Shown here piece after piece: positions 9,838-19,269 of a stretch of 64,000 bases of DNA (position 1 is its first letter; every line of letters begins with the position of its first letter). The translations under genes were made by a program, and so were the position numbers. The notes below the pieces were generated by a model. The model made no database searches. It was not told the DNA's origin and saw nothing but the letters and a program-made list of their open reading frames with translations. Source of the DNA: Aureispira sp. CCB-QB1 (GTDB lineage: Bacteria; Bacteroidota; Bacteroidia; Chitinophagales; Saprospiraceae); contig NZ_JHBV01000006.1 of the NCBI RefSeq assembly GCF_000724545.1, forward strand, positions 1 through 64,000, written 5' to 3'.

Positions 9838-9890
9838 AAAAGCTTTTTTAGAATAGTAGTATCGTTAGCTACAATTCTAAAAGAGCTTTT
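9838..9890. terminator. Bidirectional terminator between convergent genes
   Basis: AAAAGCTTTTTTAGAAT (9838-9854) pairs with ATTCTAAAAGAGCTTTT (9874-9890), 17 bp with one G-U, and has T- or A-runs on both sides. It lies between the plus-strand cellulase and the minus-strand M20 gene, serving both. Confidence 0.75.
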
Positions 9891-9922
9891 CTTTTTGGGT
9901 AGATAGTTCTATTTGTTATAAC

Positions 9923-11098
9923 TTAGGTTTTATGTTGTGTCGCTAACCAAGCCATAAGCCCAACACCAACTTCCAAAGAACGTTCATCAATATCAAAATT
10001 GGGTGTGTGCAAGCCTGTGCCATTAGGATTCTGAACACCTAAGCGATAAAAACAGGCTGGAATTTGCTGCGAGTAAAACGCAAAGTCTTCACCTCCCATT
10101 CTTGCGGGCAAGTCAATGACATTCTCAGCACCTAAATAAGCCTCCATTTGCTGACGAGTAAGCTGCGTTAAGTGTTCATTGTTTTTTAGGAAAGGGTAAC
10201 CTTTTAAGATTTCAAAATTACAAGTTCCCCCCATACTTTCACAAATCAATTGAGCAGACTTTCTCAATCGCTCGTGAGCTGCTGCTCTCCAAGTTTCATC
10301 AAACGTTCGTAAGGTGCCTAAAATCTTTACTTCGTCAGGAATAATGTTGGTAGCACCACCTTCAGAGAAAATTTTGCCAAAAGTCAATACCGTAGGCATT
10401 AATGGGTCTGCATTTCGACTGACGAGTTGTTGTAGTTGGACAATTAATTGAGCTGCCATTAGAATGGTATCCACACATTGATGCGGTCGAGCTCCATGCC
10501 CGCCTTTGCCTCTGATAGTAACGTGGATTTCGTCGGCAGAAGCCATAAACAAACCTGCTTTGACCCCAATCTTTCCAACCTCTAAAAGTGGTTCTACGTG
10601 TTGTCCTAAGATAGCAGTAGGAGAAGGATTGTGCAGGACTCCTTCTTTAATCAAAACAGAAGCTCCTCCAGGTAATTGTTCCTCGCCAGGTTGAAAAATT
10701 AGCTTAATGGTGCCTTCCCATTCTTCTTTTAGTTCTTGCAAAATCTGAGCAGCTCCCAACAAACAGGTTGTATGAACATCATGCCCACAGGCATGCATGA
10801 TGCCATCGTGCTGAGATTTGTAATTAACAGCATTTATTTCTTGAATCGGAAGGGCATCCATGTCGGCTCTTAACGCAAGTGTTTTGGAACTTGGGTTTTT
10901 GCCTTTGATGATACCAATGACCCCTGTTGTTGCCATAATTTGAGTTTCAATTCCCCAAGCTTCTAATTTTTCTTTTACAAATTGACAAGTTTGGTGTTCT
11001 TTGAACGACAATTCTGGATATTGGTGTAGGTGTCTACGGATAGAAATGTGTTGGTTTAAATATTTTTTTGCGAGTTGTTGAACTTTTTTTTTGAGCAT
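9923..11098 (-). CDS. M20 family amidohydrolase (hippurate hydrolase/N-acyl amino acid hydrolase type)
   Basis: A 391-residue metallo-aminoacylase of the M20D group, which cleaves N-acyl bonds on amino acids. The metal-binding residues are visible: RADMDALPI (78-86), HACGHDVH (102-109) including Cys104, GEE near 137, and GGEDFAFY near 342. Length and order of motifs match HipO/AmhX/IAA-amino-acid hydrolases. The substrate cannot be told from sequence. It is a cytoplasmic single gene with no signal peptide. Confidence 0.9.
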   Translation of the reverse strand: MLKKKVQQLAKKYLNQHISIRRHLHQYPELSFKEHQTCQFVKEKLEAWGIETQIMATTGVIGIIKGKNPSSKTLALRADMDALPIQEINAVNYKSQHDGIMHACGHDVHTTCLLGAAQILQELKEEWEGTIKLIFQPGEEQLPGGASVLIKEGVLHNPSPTAILGQHVEPLLEVGKIGVKAGLFMASADEIHVTIRGKGGHGARPHQCVDTILMAAQLIVQLQQLVSRNADPLMPTVLTFGKIFSEGGATNIIPDEVKILGTLRTFDETWRAAAHERLRKSAQLICESMGGTCNFEILKGYPFLKNNEHLTQLTRQQMEAYLGAENVIDLPARMGGEDFAFYSQQIPACFYRLGVQNPNGTGLHTPNFDIDERSLEVGVGLMAWLATQHKT

Positions 11099-11199
11099 CT
11101 GGTTATTACTATTGCTTGCTAATTAAAGGACTATGAAAAAATAGAATTACAAGGATAAATCTTTTTGAAGAAAAAGTGATTTTTTTTTCTTGAAAATTT

Positions 11200-11228
11200 T
11201 TGAATTCTAAATATTCGAACTATATTTG
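11200..11228 (+). promoter_or_regulatory. Promoter of tRNA-Ser
   Basis: TTG (11200-11202) and TATATTTG (11221-11228) are separated by 18 bases, an almost perfect Bacteroidota -33/-7 promoter. Transcription would start just before the tRNA-Ser gene at 11239. Confidence 0.75.
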
Positions 11229-11238
11229 CATCGCACTT

Positions 11239-11330
11239 GGAGGGATGGGTGAGTGGCTGAAACCACCAGTTTGCTAAACTGACGTACTCTTAACGGGGTA
11301 CCGCGGGTTCGAATCCCGCTCTCTCCGCCA
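11239..11330 (+). tRNA. tRNA-Ser(GCT), CCA encoded
   Basis: A class II tRNA with a long variable arm. Acceptor GGAGGGA pairs with TCTCTCC (one G-U), the anticodon loop is TTGCTAA giving anticodon GCT, the T arm is CGGGTTCGAATCCCG, and the discriminator G is followed by genomic CCA. Confidence 0.95.
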
Positions 11331-11371
11331 CTTTTGAACTGCTTTTTAGTTCAAAAAACTAAATTGATTAT

Positions 11372-11446
11372 CGGGGTTTGGCGCAGTCCGGTTAGCGCAC
11401 CTGCTTTGGGAGCAGGGGGCCGCAGGTTCGAATCCTGCAACCCCGA
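11372..11446 (+). tRNA. tRNA-Pro(TGG), copy 1
   Basis: Acceptor CGGGGTT/AACCCCG, anticodon loop TTTGGGA (anticodon TGG) and T loop TTCGAAT are all regular. CCA is not encoded. A strong terminator follows at once. Confidence 0.95.
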
Positions 11447-11450
11447 CTTT

Positions 11451-11490
11451 ATGCGTAGATTCTTAGGTCAAGAATTTACGCATTTTTTTT
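11451..11490 (+). terminator. Terminator after tRNA-Pro copy 1
   Basis: ATGCGTAGATTCTT (11451-11464) pairs with AAGAATTTACGCAT (11470-11483) and is followed by a run of T to 11490. Confidence 0.8.
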
Positions 11491-11552
11491 CAACAATTTA
11501 GTTTTATATACTGTTTGTCTTTTTTATTAATAAAGATGAAACATAATAATAT

Positions 11553-11627
11553 CGGGGTTTGGCGCAGTCCGGTTAGCGCACCTGCTTTGGGAGCAGGGGG
11601 CCGCAGGTTCGAATCCTGCAACCCCGA
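11553..11627 (+). tRNA. tRNA-Pro(TGG), copy 2
   Basis: The 75 bases are identical to copy 1 at 11372-11446, while the flanks differ beyond the short leader. This is a recent local duplication. It has its own terminator. Confidence 0.95.
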
Positions 11628-11652
11628 CACTTAATTTGTAAAAAAAAATATT

Positions 11653-11696
11653 AAAATGCAATTTACTGTTTATCAGTAAATTGCATTTTTTGTTTT
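11653..11696 (+). terminator. Terminator after tRNA-Pro copy 2
   Basis: AAAATGCAATTTACTG (11653-11668) pairs with the sequence ending GTAAATTGCATTTT, with a T-rich tail to 11696. Confidence 0.75.
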
Positions 11697-11998
11697 TAGA
11701 TGTTTTGTAGTCAAGCTGCAACTATAAAAAACGATTAAGTAATATTTTTTTATCGCAAAAATTACTGAGAGGAGTTTTGTTTTATTTATGGCGGTTTTTG
11801 CTCTTCCCATAACCCTAAATTATACTTTTTTATCTGCAACCTTGCTGGATTATTTGGATAACTAGAACTTCTTTAGAAAAGATTAAGACAAATTTTCATA
11901 TAAAGTAATTTTTTCTATAAATTCATTACTGAGTAGTACTTCGTGGAACCGCTAGCACACCTCTAACTATTGTTATTTTTAACCTCCAAATTACTCCA
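11697..11998. other. Intergenic stretch with a repeat fragment
   Basis: About 300 bases before the acyltransferase gene. Bases 11929-11955 hold GAGTAGTACTTCGTGGAACCGCTAGC, a short degenerate copy (locus C) of the interspersed repeat. Nothing else is supported. Confidence 0.4.
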
Positions 11999-13366
11999 AT
12001 GATAACCTCTCTGTTTCGCTTTATTGTTCGAATCGCCATTCGCATTTTTTTTCGAAAGATAACGGTTACCAATTTAGACGTTCTACCTAAAGAGGGACCC
12101 ATGATTGTTGCAGCCAATCACCCCAGTACTTTTATGGATGCTTCTGTTATTGGCAGCTTTTTGCATCAAAAACCTCGTTTTTTGGTCAAAGCTTCTTTGT
12201 TTAACACTGCTTTTAATAAATGGCTATTGACGAACATGCGGGCAATACCTGTACAGCGGGCACAAGATAGCCCAGATGGTCAAGTAGATACCAGTTTTTT
12301 ATTTTCTAAATGTTTTGAACGGTTGGCAGCGGGCGATACCATTTTGATTTTTCCAGAAGGAGTAAGTAAACATGGGCGGCAATTGCACAAAATAAAAACA
12401 GGTGCAGCAAGAATTGCATTGGGGGCCGAAGCTGCAAAGGAGTTTAATTTAGGGGTAAAAATAGTAACCATTGGACTCAACTATTCTAATCCACGGCTTT
12501 TTCGAAGCGATTTGTATTTGACCATCAAGGAGCCTATTGATGTGCGTGCTTGGAAAGAACTTTATAACAAAGACGAACGAGCTGCTGCTGCTGCTTTAAC
12601 TCAAAAAATTAAAAATCAATTGCACGAACAGATTATTACAACGCAAGATGCAGAGGAAGATAATTTGCTAGAACAGATTGAAGATGTCTACAAAGGGCGA
12701 TTGTTAGAAAAGTTTGGTTGGGATAAGAAAAATGCTGAAGCTAATTTTCAAGCAACCAAAGGAATGGAGGAAGCACTGCGTTATTTCAAAGAAACAGATG
12801 CCAATCGTGTTGCCCAATTAAAAAATAAACTAGAAAGCTATTTTCACAATCTAAATCAGTTGTGTTTAAATGATGATTTATTTGAGCATAGTCATGAGCG
12901 GCGATCTTTTTTAGTTGCAGGTTTAAAGCATAGTATGTATCTAATATTGGGATTTCCAGTTTGGTTATATGGACTCATCAACAACTATTTACCCTATACC
13001 TTGCCCTCTAGGTGTGCTTATCTAATAACCAAAGATGAAGAATACATTGCGCCCATTATGATGTTTATAGGGATTCTTACATTTCCTCTTTTTTATACCC
13101 TACAAGTTTGGGGGATACAAAAATATATGGGCATAGAATGGCTTACTTTTGTATACGCTTTGTCGTTGCCTTTGACGGGCTTTTTTACCTTGGCATATTG
13201 GCAAGATGTACAAAATACTAACGATCAATGGACGTTATTTTCAAAGTTCTACAACAAAAGTGATTTGGTCGCAGGGATCATCCAGCAACGTAGTGATATT
13301 GTACAAGTCTTGGATCAAGCAAAGCAGGAATATTTGTTGATTTTGGAAATGGAGGAGGATGCGTGA
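11999..13366 (+). CDS. PlsC-like lysophospholipid/glycerophosphate acyltransferase
   Basis: A 455-residue membrane acyltransferase. The PlsC domain (residues about 10-230) has block I NHPSTFMD (His41, Asp47) and block III FPEGVS (115-120). The H-x5-D spacing, one longer than classic PlsC, is the form usual in long Bacteroidota acyltransferases of the NHPNxLLD type. After about residue 295, hydrophobic segments (SMYLILGFPVWLYGLI, IMMFIGILTFPLFY, LTFVYALSLPLTGFFTLAYW) form membrane spans. It likely acylates lysophosphatidic acid or another lysolipid at the inner membrane; the exact acceptor is not evident. Confidence 0.85.
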   Translation: MITSLFRFIVRIAIRIFFRKITVTNLDVLPKEGPMIVAANHPSTFMDASVIGSFLHQKPRFLVKASLFNTAFNKWLLTNMRAIPVQRAQDSPDGQVDTSFLFSKCFERLAAGDTILIFPEGVSKHGRQLHKIKTGAARIALGAEAAKEFNLGVKIVTIGLNYSNPRLFRSDLYLTIKEPIDVRAWKELYNKDERAAAAALTQKIKNQLHEQIITTQDAEEDNLLEQIEDVYKGRLLEKFGWDKKNAEANFQATKGMEEALRYFKETDANRVAQLKNKLESYFHNLNQLCLNDDLFEHSHERRSFLVAGLKHSMYLILGFPVWLYGLINNYLPYTLPSRCAYLITKDEEYIAPIMMFIGILTFPLFYTLQVWGIQKYMGIEWLTFVYALSLPLTGFFTLAYWQDVQNTNDQWTLFSKFYNKSDLVAGIIQQRSDIVQVLDQAKQEYLLILEMEEDA

Positions 13367-13522
13367 GATAGGGTTCTTCAATGGCTTTAGCAGTGAAACA
13401 AACGAAGTTCATGAAATAAATAGTACAGAATAGCTTCTTGCATAATTTAAAAAATAATTAGAACGCTTGTTGCAGAGATGTTGTACGAGTGTGAAATTTT
13501 GTTTATTTCTTATTATGAAAAA

Positions 13523-15256
13523 ATGAAAACACCACAAGAAATACAAGGATTTGAATCTCAAATTGATGCTGTTATTTTGCAGAGAGGAAGGAATTATTAT
13601 GAGAATGGAAATATAATAGAAGTAACAGAATTAACGACAGACACCTTTGAGGCCGTTGTTGCAGGTTCTTATAATTATAAAGTAACCGTTGAATTGGTTG
13701 GAGACGAAATTATAGATTATACTTGTGATTGTCCTTATGATATGGGACCAATTTGCAAGCATATTGTAGCGACGTTGTCTTATCTGAAGGAAATGAAAGG
13801 ACTGGAGGTAATCGAGGAGGAGATAGAGAAGCCAAGCCCCGAAATTTCAAAAGAGAAACCCAAAAAGCCCAAAAAAAAGAGAAAGACCGCCCAAGAAAAA
13901 ATAGAGCATTTATTGAAAGAAGTGTCTGAGGATGATTTAAAGGCATTTGTCTTAAAACGAGCACTGGAGGACAGCCATTTTAGGCGTTTGTTAGAGCTGT
14001 CTTTTGTTCTCCAAAAGGATCAATTGTCTGCGTCTTTTTATAAAAAGCAAATCAAGGTAATTTTAACCGCCGCCAAAGATAGAGCAGGCTTTATTGATTG
14101 GAGAGCGGTTAGAAGTGTTCATAAGCCAATTGTGCAAATTTTGAACAAAGGACATGAGCAACTGGAACAACAGCATTTTTACAATGCTTTTTTGATAGGA
14201 AAAGCTGTTTTGGAAGAGATGATAGCGGCATTGAATTTTGCGGATGATAGCGATGGAGGTATTGGAAATCTTGTTTATATGGCATCCGATCTTTTGAGGG
14301 AGCTTAGCAAAGTAAGATTGCCCCAAAAAACACGGAAGGCATTTTTTGATTATAGCTTGAAAGCGTTTGATAAGGAAAAATTCTGGGGATGGGACTGGCA
14401 TTGGGATGTGTTAGAGTTTGCTGCTGAATTATTTGAAAGTGCAAAAGAGGCAGAGCAATTGATGTTGGTCATTGATAAAAAGAATTATAAAGATTATCAT
14501 TTGGAGATGATTCAAAAAATCAAATATGAGTTAATTGAAAAAATAGAGGGCGTTGAACAAGCCAATGCTTACTTGGAACAACATATACAAAATTCTAGAT
14601 TAAGAACAATAGCTTTGGAAAAGGCTTTTGGGCAAGAAGATTATCAACGGGTGATTGAGTTGGCAAAAAATGGCATTGAGCAAGACGAACGTAGTAAACC
14701 AGGCTTAGCAAACGGATGGAGGAAATGGCTTTTGAAGACAGCGCAAGCTCAAGAGGATAGGGAGGCAATCATAACCTATGCTCGATATTTCTTCTTAGAT
14801 CGTGCTAGCTCTCAAGAGGAATCTTATCAATTATTAAAACAAAACATTTCTGTGGATGATTGGTCGGTTTTTGTAGAAAACTTAATTACTGACGTAATGT
14901 CTTTGCGTAGTTGGTATAAAAGAGAATGCTTGGAATATATCTATATAGAAGAAAAACGCTGGGCAAGTTTGTTAGAACTATTAAAAACGGAGCGTAGCTT
15001 TGATTTATTAAAGCGGTATGAGCCTTACTTGAAAAAGGTATATCCCAAGGACCTAGTAGCTTTGTATGAACAAGAAATTGTGGATTATTCCCAATATAAT
15101 GTAGGGAGAGGAAGCTATCAAGTTCTCTGTCAAAATATTCGTAGAATTCAAAAATTAGGAGCGGCAGCTAAGGCGGCGGAACTGATTGGTTATTTGCGCA
15201 TGACTTATCCCCAACGCCCTGCTTTGTTGGATGAACTGAATAAGCTACCAAATTAA
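13523..15256 (+). CDS. SWIM zinc-finger protein
   Basis: I use the ATG at 13523 (MKTPQEIQGF...), because the 15 codons before it do not look like family sequence; an earlier ATG exists at 13478. The 577-residue product has an N-terminal SWIM domain, CDCPYDMGPICKH (Cys68, Cys70, Cys78, His80), a zinc-binding module that mediates nucleic-acid or protein contacts. It is followed by a lysine/proline-rich linker (about 100-125) and a long helical repeat region. The function of such stand-alone SWIM proteins is unclear. It ends in a terminator shared with the convergent lysine-rich gene. Confidence 0.8.
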   Translation: MKTPQEIQGFESQIDAVILQRGRNYYENGNIIEVTELTTDTFEAVVAGSYNYKVTVELVGDEIIDYTCDCPYDMGPICKHIVATLSYLKEMKGLEVIEEEIEKPSPEISKEKPKKPKKKRKTAQEKIEHLLKEVSEDDLKAFVLKRALEDSHFRRLLELSFVLQKDQLSASFYKKQIKVILTAAKDRAGFIDWRAVRSVHKPIVQILNKGHEQLEQQHFYNAFLIGKAVLEEMIAALNFADDSDGGIGNLVYMASDLLRELSKVRLPQKTRKAFFDYSLKAFDKEKFWGWDWHWDVLEFAAELFESAKEAEQLMLVIDKKNYKDYHLEMIQKIKYELIEKIEGVEQANAYLEQHIQNSRLRTIALEKAFGQEDYQRVIELAKNGIEQDERSKPGLANGWRKWLLKTAQAQEDREAIITYARYFFLDRASSQEESYQLLKQNISVDDWSVFVENLITDVMSLRSWYKRECLEYIYIEEKRWASLLELLKTERSFDLLKRYEPYLKKVYPKDLVALYEQEIVDYSQYNVGRGSYQVLCQNIRRIQKLGAAAKAAELIGYLRMTYPQRPALLDELNKLPN

Positions 15257-15281
15257 GTCGAAAAGATTTGTAACAACGAAA

Positions 15282-15309
15282 AAACTCGCTCTCAAATTGA
15301 GGCGAGTTT
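15282..15309. terminator. Bidirectional terminator
   Basis: AAACTCGC (15282-15289) pairs with GCGAGTTT (15302-15309), extended inside by CTCAA/TTGAG, with a T-rich stretch on the right and an A-run on the left. It sits between the convergent SWIM and lysine-rich genes. Confidence 0.7.
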
Positions 15310-15329
15310 CTATTTTTAAAAAAAAAAGA

Positions 15330-15563
15330 TTACTTTTTCTTAGCTTTCTTTTTCTTCTTATTTTTTCCTTTTTTAGTGCTTTTCTTTTTAGCGTTCACTT
15401 TAGCCGATTTTTGAGCTAATTTTTTCTTAGCTTTTTTCTTTTTGTCCTTCTTTTTAGCGGCTTGCTTTTTGCTAATTTTCTTGCTTCCTTTTTTTAACTC
15501 TTTCTTCTTTTCTTTCTTTTTAGCATCGCTTTTTGCAGTGCCTTTTTTATCTGTTTTTGCCAT
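15330..15563 (-). CDS. Lysine-rich histone H1-like basic protein
   Basis: A 77-residue protein that is more than half lysine, with alanine, serine and threonine, in KKK/KA repeats and no aromatic or cysteine residues. It resembles histone H1 tails and bacterial AlgP/HU-tail sequences and would bind nucleic acid without sequence preference. Function is inferred from composition only. The simple-sequence nature means that the length may vary between strains. Confidence 0.65.
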   Translation of the reverse strand: MAKTDKKGTAKSDAKKKEKKKELKKGSKKISKKQAAKKKDKKKKAKKKLAQKSAKVNAKKKSTKKGKNKKKKKAKKK

Positions 15564-15862
15564 AATATAAGCTTAAATTTTTGAGTAAATAAGAGATTAT
15601 TAAATAACCATTGAGAATATCAATTAAGATAGTAAAAAATTTACAATTGGTTAATGTTAGATGCGAATATATTGTTTTATTGTAAATTCAATGTAAATTT
15701 AATGTTAAGTAATTAATAAATGATTAAAAATAATTAAGGCTTATTTTTACATTACTTCGAGAGTACCACATCGTAGCAGCATCATGGCTAACTACTATTT
15801 TAATAACTAAATTCAGAAATAGTCTTGAGATATTCTCAAGACTATTTCTCAAATAGAGCATC
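15564..15862. other. Intergenic stretch with a repeat fragment
   Basis: About 300 AT-rich bases. Bases 15753-15790 contain ATTACTTCGAGAGTACCACATCGTAGCAGC, a degenerate copy (locus D) of the interspersed repeat. The segment just before the LRR gene (15823-15853) has TCTTGAGATATTCTCAAGA, a small perfect hairpin that may affect its leader. Confidence 0.4.
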
Positions 15863-16930
15863 ATGAAATATACATTCGTTTTTTGTTTATTGATAAGTTT
15901 GGTCGCTTGTAATATTCCTATGATTTCTACTTACGAAGGCGGAGCGGTAGGCGAATTCAAATTATCAGAAAAAGACAAAGAGGATTTGAAGCATCATCGG
16001 ACAATAAGTTTAAGAATTAAAGGGCAAGCAGAAGAATTGGAATTATTAAAACAGTTGTCCTCTAAAAAAATTAGCAGTTTGTCCTTAAGTTATTCGGAGT
16101 CGTTTAGCTTGGATACATCTGCCTTAGAATACCTTAATTTTACAACACCAGTAGCTGTTTATTGGGGAACTGGGGTATATGGAAAAACAGATTCCATATT
16201 TGATAAGGCTTTGATGAAACGCATTAGTCCCCATGATTTATCGGTGCATTATAATTTTGAAAGCAGGCATTTAACAGATTTACTGATTCAAATGTTGCCT
16301 TCGTATAAAAAATTGACGGCTTTGTGGTTGAGTAATTTTAACTCCTTCGCCTTTCCTGAGACACATCCTCAGCAAGGAGTATTGGAGACGGTACTAGATG
16401 CTTTGTTGGTGGAGAAAAAGCTAAAAAGCTGGCGCTTGGGAATAGAAGGGCTGGATTCGATTCCATATAGAATCGGAGCACTGAAGCAATTAGAATTGTT
16501 GGATCTTTCTCATGGTGCTTTTGAAAGCTTACCCAGTAGTTTGGGACAATTGACAAAATTGACAAGTTTGATTATTCAGAGAAACAGCAATTTAACACAA
16601 CTACCTGAAAGCATTGGAAACCTAAGAAAACTAGATCAATTATACCTTAGTGAAAATCAATTAAAAAACCTACCATCGAGTATAGGGAAACTAAAAAAGT
16701 TGCACACATTGTATTTATATAACAATCAATTAGAAGAAATTGGAGCTTTTATTGGTGAGCTAACAAAATTAGAAGATTTGAGGCTAAGTCATAACCAATT
16801 GAAAACACTACCAGAAGAAATTAAAAATTTGAAAAACTTGATTGAATTACACTTGTCGGACAACCCCATCTCTAAAGCAGAACAGGAACGAATAAAGAGC
16901 TTGTTGCCAAATACTACGATTTATTTTTAA
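15863..16930 (+). CDS. Leucine-rich repeat lipoprotein
   Basis: A 355-residue exported protein. Residues 1-16 form a lipoprotein signal peptide with lipobox LVAC, so the mature N-terminus is Cys16 and the protein is membrane-anchored. From about residue 200 there are consecutive leucine-rich repeats of about 23 residues (LxxLxLSxNQLxxLPxxIGxLxxL), ending near the C-terminus. LRR lipoproteins in Bacteroidota mediate protein-protein or surface contacts; no specific partner is suggested. The region 20-200 is poorly conserved but shows LRR-like spacing. Confidence 0.82.
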   Translation: MKYTFVFCLLISLVACNIPMISTYEGGAVGEFKLSEKDKEDLKHHRTISLRIKGQAEELELLKQLSSKKISSLSLSYSESFSLDTSALEYLNFTTPVAVYWGTGVYGKTDSIFDKALMKRISPHDLSVHYNFESRHLTDLLIQMLPSYKKLTALWLSNFNSFAFPETHPQQGVLETVLDALLVEKKLKSWRLGIEGLDSIPYRIGALKQLELLDLSHGAFESLPSSLGQLTKLTSLIIQRNSNLTQLPESIGNLRKLDQLYLSENQLKNLPSSIGKLKKLHTLYLYNNQLEEIGAFIGELTKLEDLRLSHNQLKTLPEEIKNLKNLIELHLSDNPISKAEQERIKSLLPNTTIYF

Positions 16931-17036
16931 AGGAAGTTTGAAACTTTTTTGTATAAAGTTTCGTGTAATATGACTTTATTTAGTAGTTTTCTCAAGATAG
17001 CATTGAATTGAAGATTGTAAGGATTAAACACAAATA

Positions 17037-17255
17037 ATGTCAGAAGAACACAAAAAACAGCTGGAGCAACAGCTTTGGAATATTGCCAATACCCTAAGAG
17101 GGAAAATGAATGCGGATGAATTTAGAGACTATATCTTAGGCTTTATTTTTTACAAATACCTATCTGAAAAAATGCACTTGTACGCCAATCGTTTGTTGGC
17201 AGGGGAGGACATCGAAGAATATACACAGATAGACGAAGCTTCCGCAGAAGGACAG
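17037..17255 (+). pseudogene. hsdM: Truncated hsdM (type I restriction-modification methyltransferase)
   Basis: The first 73 codons encode the HsdM N-terminal domain (LEQQLWNIANTLRGKMNADE, then RDYILGFIFYKYLSEKM). The frame then runs into an IS256-type element, and the reading frame ends at 17318 inside it. No S-adenosylmethionine motif, NPPF motif or hsdS/hsdR follows, so the system is dead and most of it has been deleted. Confidence 0.85.
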
Positions 17256-18359
17256 TGCCCCTTTAAGTGTGTAAGTCCAAACAGGAGGCTTAACGCTTTG
17301 AATAAAGTTACAATTTAATTCTATCTTCAAAGAGAATAAAGAACTGATTAAGGATAATGCCCCAATCTCTGATGGGTATTGTCCATTTTTTTGTAATTTC
17401 CCTAATAGATAAATAGATGGATTTTTTTAAGGCATCTTCTGTAGGAAATGACATTTTATTCTTGGTGTATTTTCTGATTTTTCCATTCAAATTCTCCACA
17501 ATATTTGTCGTATAGATAATTCTTCTAATTTCGGCAGGAAACTCAAAAAATGTTGTCAAATTCTCCCAGTTTGACCGCCAGGATTGAACGGCATAAGGAT
17601 ATTTATTGCCCCAATTTTTGTCCAAATCCTCTAATGCCAAAGCAGCTGCTTCAATATTTGGAGCCGTATAGATGAATTTCATATCCTTACAAAAGGCTTT
17701 ACGTTCCTTTCAAACTACAAACTTTGCACAATTTCGGATTTGGTGCACCACACATATTTGCTTATTCGCTTGAGGAAAAACTTCTGCAATTGCTTGAGTA
17801 AAGCCTTTTAAGTTATCTGTAGAGGTAATTAAAATATCTTCTAAACCTCTAGTCTTCATATCTGTTAATATATTTAACCAATAGGCAGCACTTTCATTTT
17901 CTCCTAACCATAGACCTAAAACCTCTTTATGACCATCTAAGCGAAGCCCCAAGGCTATATACATCGTTTTCTTAACCACCTTAGAACTCTCTCTAACCTT
18001 GAAGACGATTCCATCCATCCACACAATTAAATAAGTAGATTTCAAGGGGCGATTTTGCCAGCTAACTCGATCCTTCGTTACTTTGTCTGTTATTTTAGAT
18101 ATAGTCGTACTCTATATGCTGAAATCATATAGTTCTTAGAGCAGGCTAGCAATGTCTGTATTACTCATTCCTTTCGCATATAAAGAAATCACGAGTTCTT
18201 CTATTCCTTTGCTATACTGTGAGCGTTTAGGCACTATAATAGGCTCAAAACTCCCTGCTCTATCTCTAGGAACTTCTATTTCTTGTGCCCCATAGCTGGT
18301 TTTTATTGTCTTTTTTGTCTTGCCATTTCGAGCATTAGGATTATCGCTTTTCTCGTGTT
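17256..18359 (-). mobile_element. IS256-family (Mutator-type) transposase remnant
   Basis: Reading leftward, the sequence encodes the IS256 hallmark KTIKTSYGAQEIEVPRDRAG, then ISLYAKGMSNTDIASLL, then ITDKV..YLIVWMDGIVFKV with the first catalytic Asp, LITSTDNLKGFTQAI, and finally the TTNIVENLNGKIRKYTKNK segment. It is broken by two in-frame stops (near 18142 and 18112), by a frameshift between 17710 and 17682, and by loss of the N-terminus at 18359, where an IS3 fragment begins. It is inactive. It interrupts hsdM at its left edge. Confidence 0.85.
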
Positions 18360-18660
18360 TTGAGCATGGATGGGAAAGGTCGTTGTATAGATAATGTATT
18401 TATTGAGCGGTTCTGGTGGTCGGTTAAATATGAAAATGCTTATATTTATGAGTACAAAGATGGAAAAGCACTTTATCTAGGTTTGGAGAAGTACTTCCAA
18501 TACTATAATTTTGAACGTAGACATGCTGGCATAGACCATCATTTGCCAAGCAACCGATATTTTTCTTCCAAAAACACCCCTCTTTTTTATGAGGGCGATT
18601 TGCAAGAAAAATATCTACAGAATATTCATTACAAATCAGCTTAAACTGGTCCTAAGGATA
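18360..18660 (+). mobile_element. IS3-family transposase (OrfB) C-terminal remnant
   Basis: Codons from 18363 encode SMDGKGRCIDNVFIERFWWS followed by KYENAYIYEY and FQYYNFERRHAGIDHHLPS, the end of the DDE integrase core of IS3-group transposases (the last catalytic Glu lies in VFIERFW). Stop codon near 18642. The upstream two thirds of the gene are missing. TGGTCCTAAGGATAGGGTGCACC after the stop may be the element's right end. Confidence 0.8.
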
Positions 18661-18792
18661 GGGTGCACCGCAAACATACTTAACTGATAGACCTTTATTT
18701 AGGATTAATACAAGCTCGTTTATTTTTGGAGGTCAAACTAAAAATATCATGAGTGTAATACAAATTAGAGGACCATTATAAAACTAAACGAT

Positions 18793-19239
18793 ATGAAATA
18801 TACAGTCCTAATTGTTGTCACTTTTTGTTTTTTTTCTTGTATGAGAACTATTAATAATCCAGTAAAGACAAAAAGGAATGAACCTCCAAAATGGCAAATA
18901 CGTTTTTTGCAAGGGTTTAGTAATGATGAAATAACCTGTGAAGTTAATGGAAAAAAGATTTTTGATAAAGTGAAATTAAAAACGGAAGGTGGTGAGGATA
19001 CATTTGCTTATATAAAATTTTTTAAATCAGATAAGAATATAGAAATTTCAAATTCATATCATTCTTATGTAAATTCTAATCTTGTTTTAAATGAAACTTT
19101 TGACATTTGTGTAAAAGTTAACCAATACGATACTTGTTTTTCATTAAACACAAGAGCAAATGTCTTTTTTGGAATTGGTTTAGATGACGAAAAGAAACCT
19201 TATTTAGAAGGAGCACCCTTTGTTCAAAGTTATGAATGA
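18793..19239 (+). CDS. Small hypothetical lipoprotein
   Basis: A 148-residue protein with a lipoprotein signal (KYTVLIVVTFCFFSC, lipobox FFSC, Cys16). The mature part is predicted to be beta-rich, with Cys near residues 58, 108 and 115. I do not recognise a family. It sits alone between IS debris and a long imperfect palindrome. Confidence 0.6.
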   Translation: MKYTVLIVVTFCFFSCMRTINNPVKTKRNEPPKWQIRFLQGFSNDEITCEVNGKKIFDKVKLKTEGGEDTFAYIKFFKSDKNIEISNSYHSYVNSNLVLNETFDICVKVNQYDTCFSLNTRANVFFGIGLDDEKKPYLEGAPFVQSYE

Positions 19240-19269
19240 AGCATAAAGAGGTAAGGTGTTCCTCCGCAG

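Noticed and set aside
11527-11721. 64-aa open frame on the minus strand reading VAGFEPAAPCSQSRCANRTAP
   Set aside because: This is the well-known false protein from the antisense strand of tRNA-Pro; it overlaps tRNA copy 2 exactly.
17308-18045. Active IS256 transposase
   Set aside because: Two in-frame stops, a frameshift and loss of the N-terminus make it inactive.
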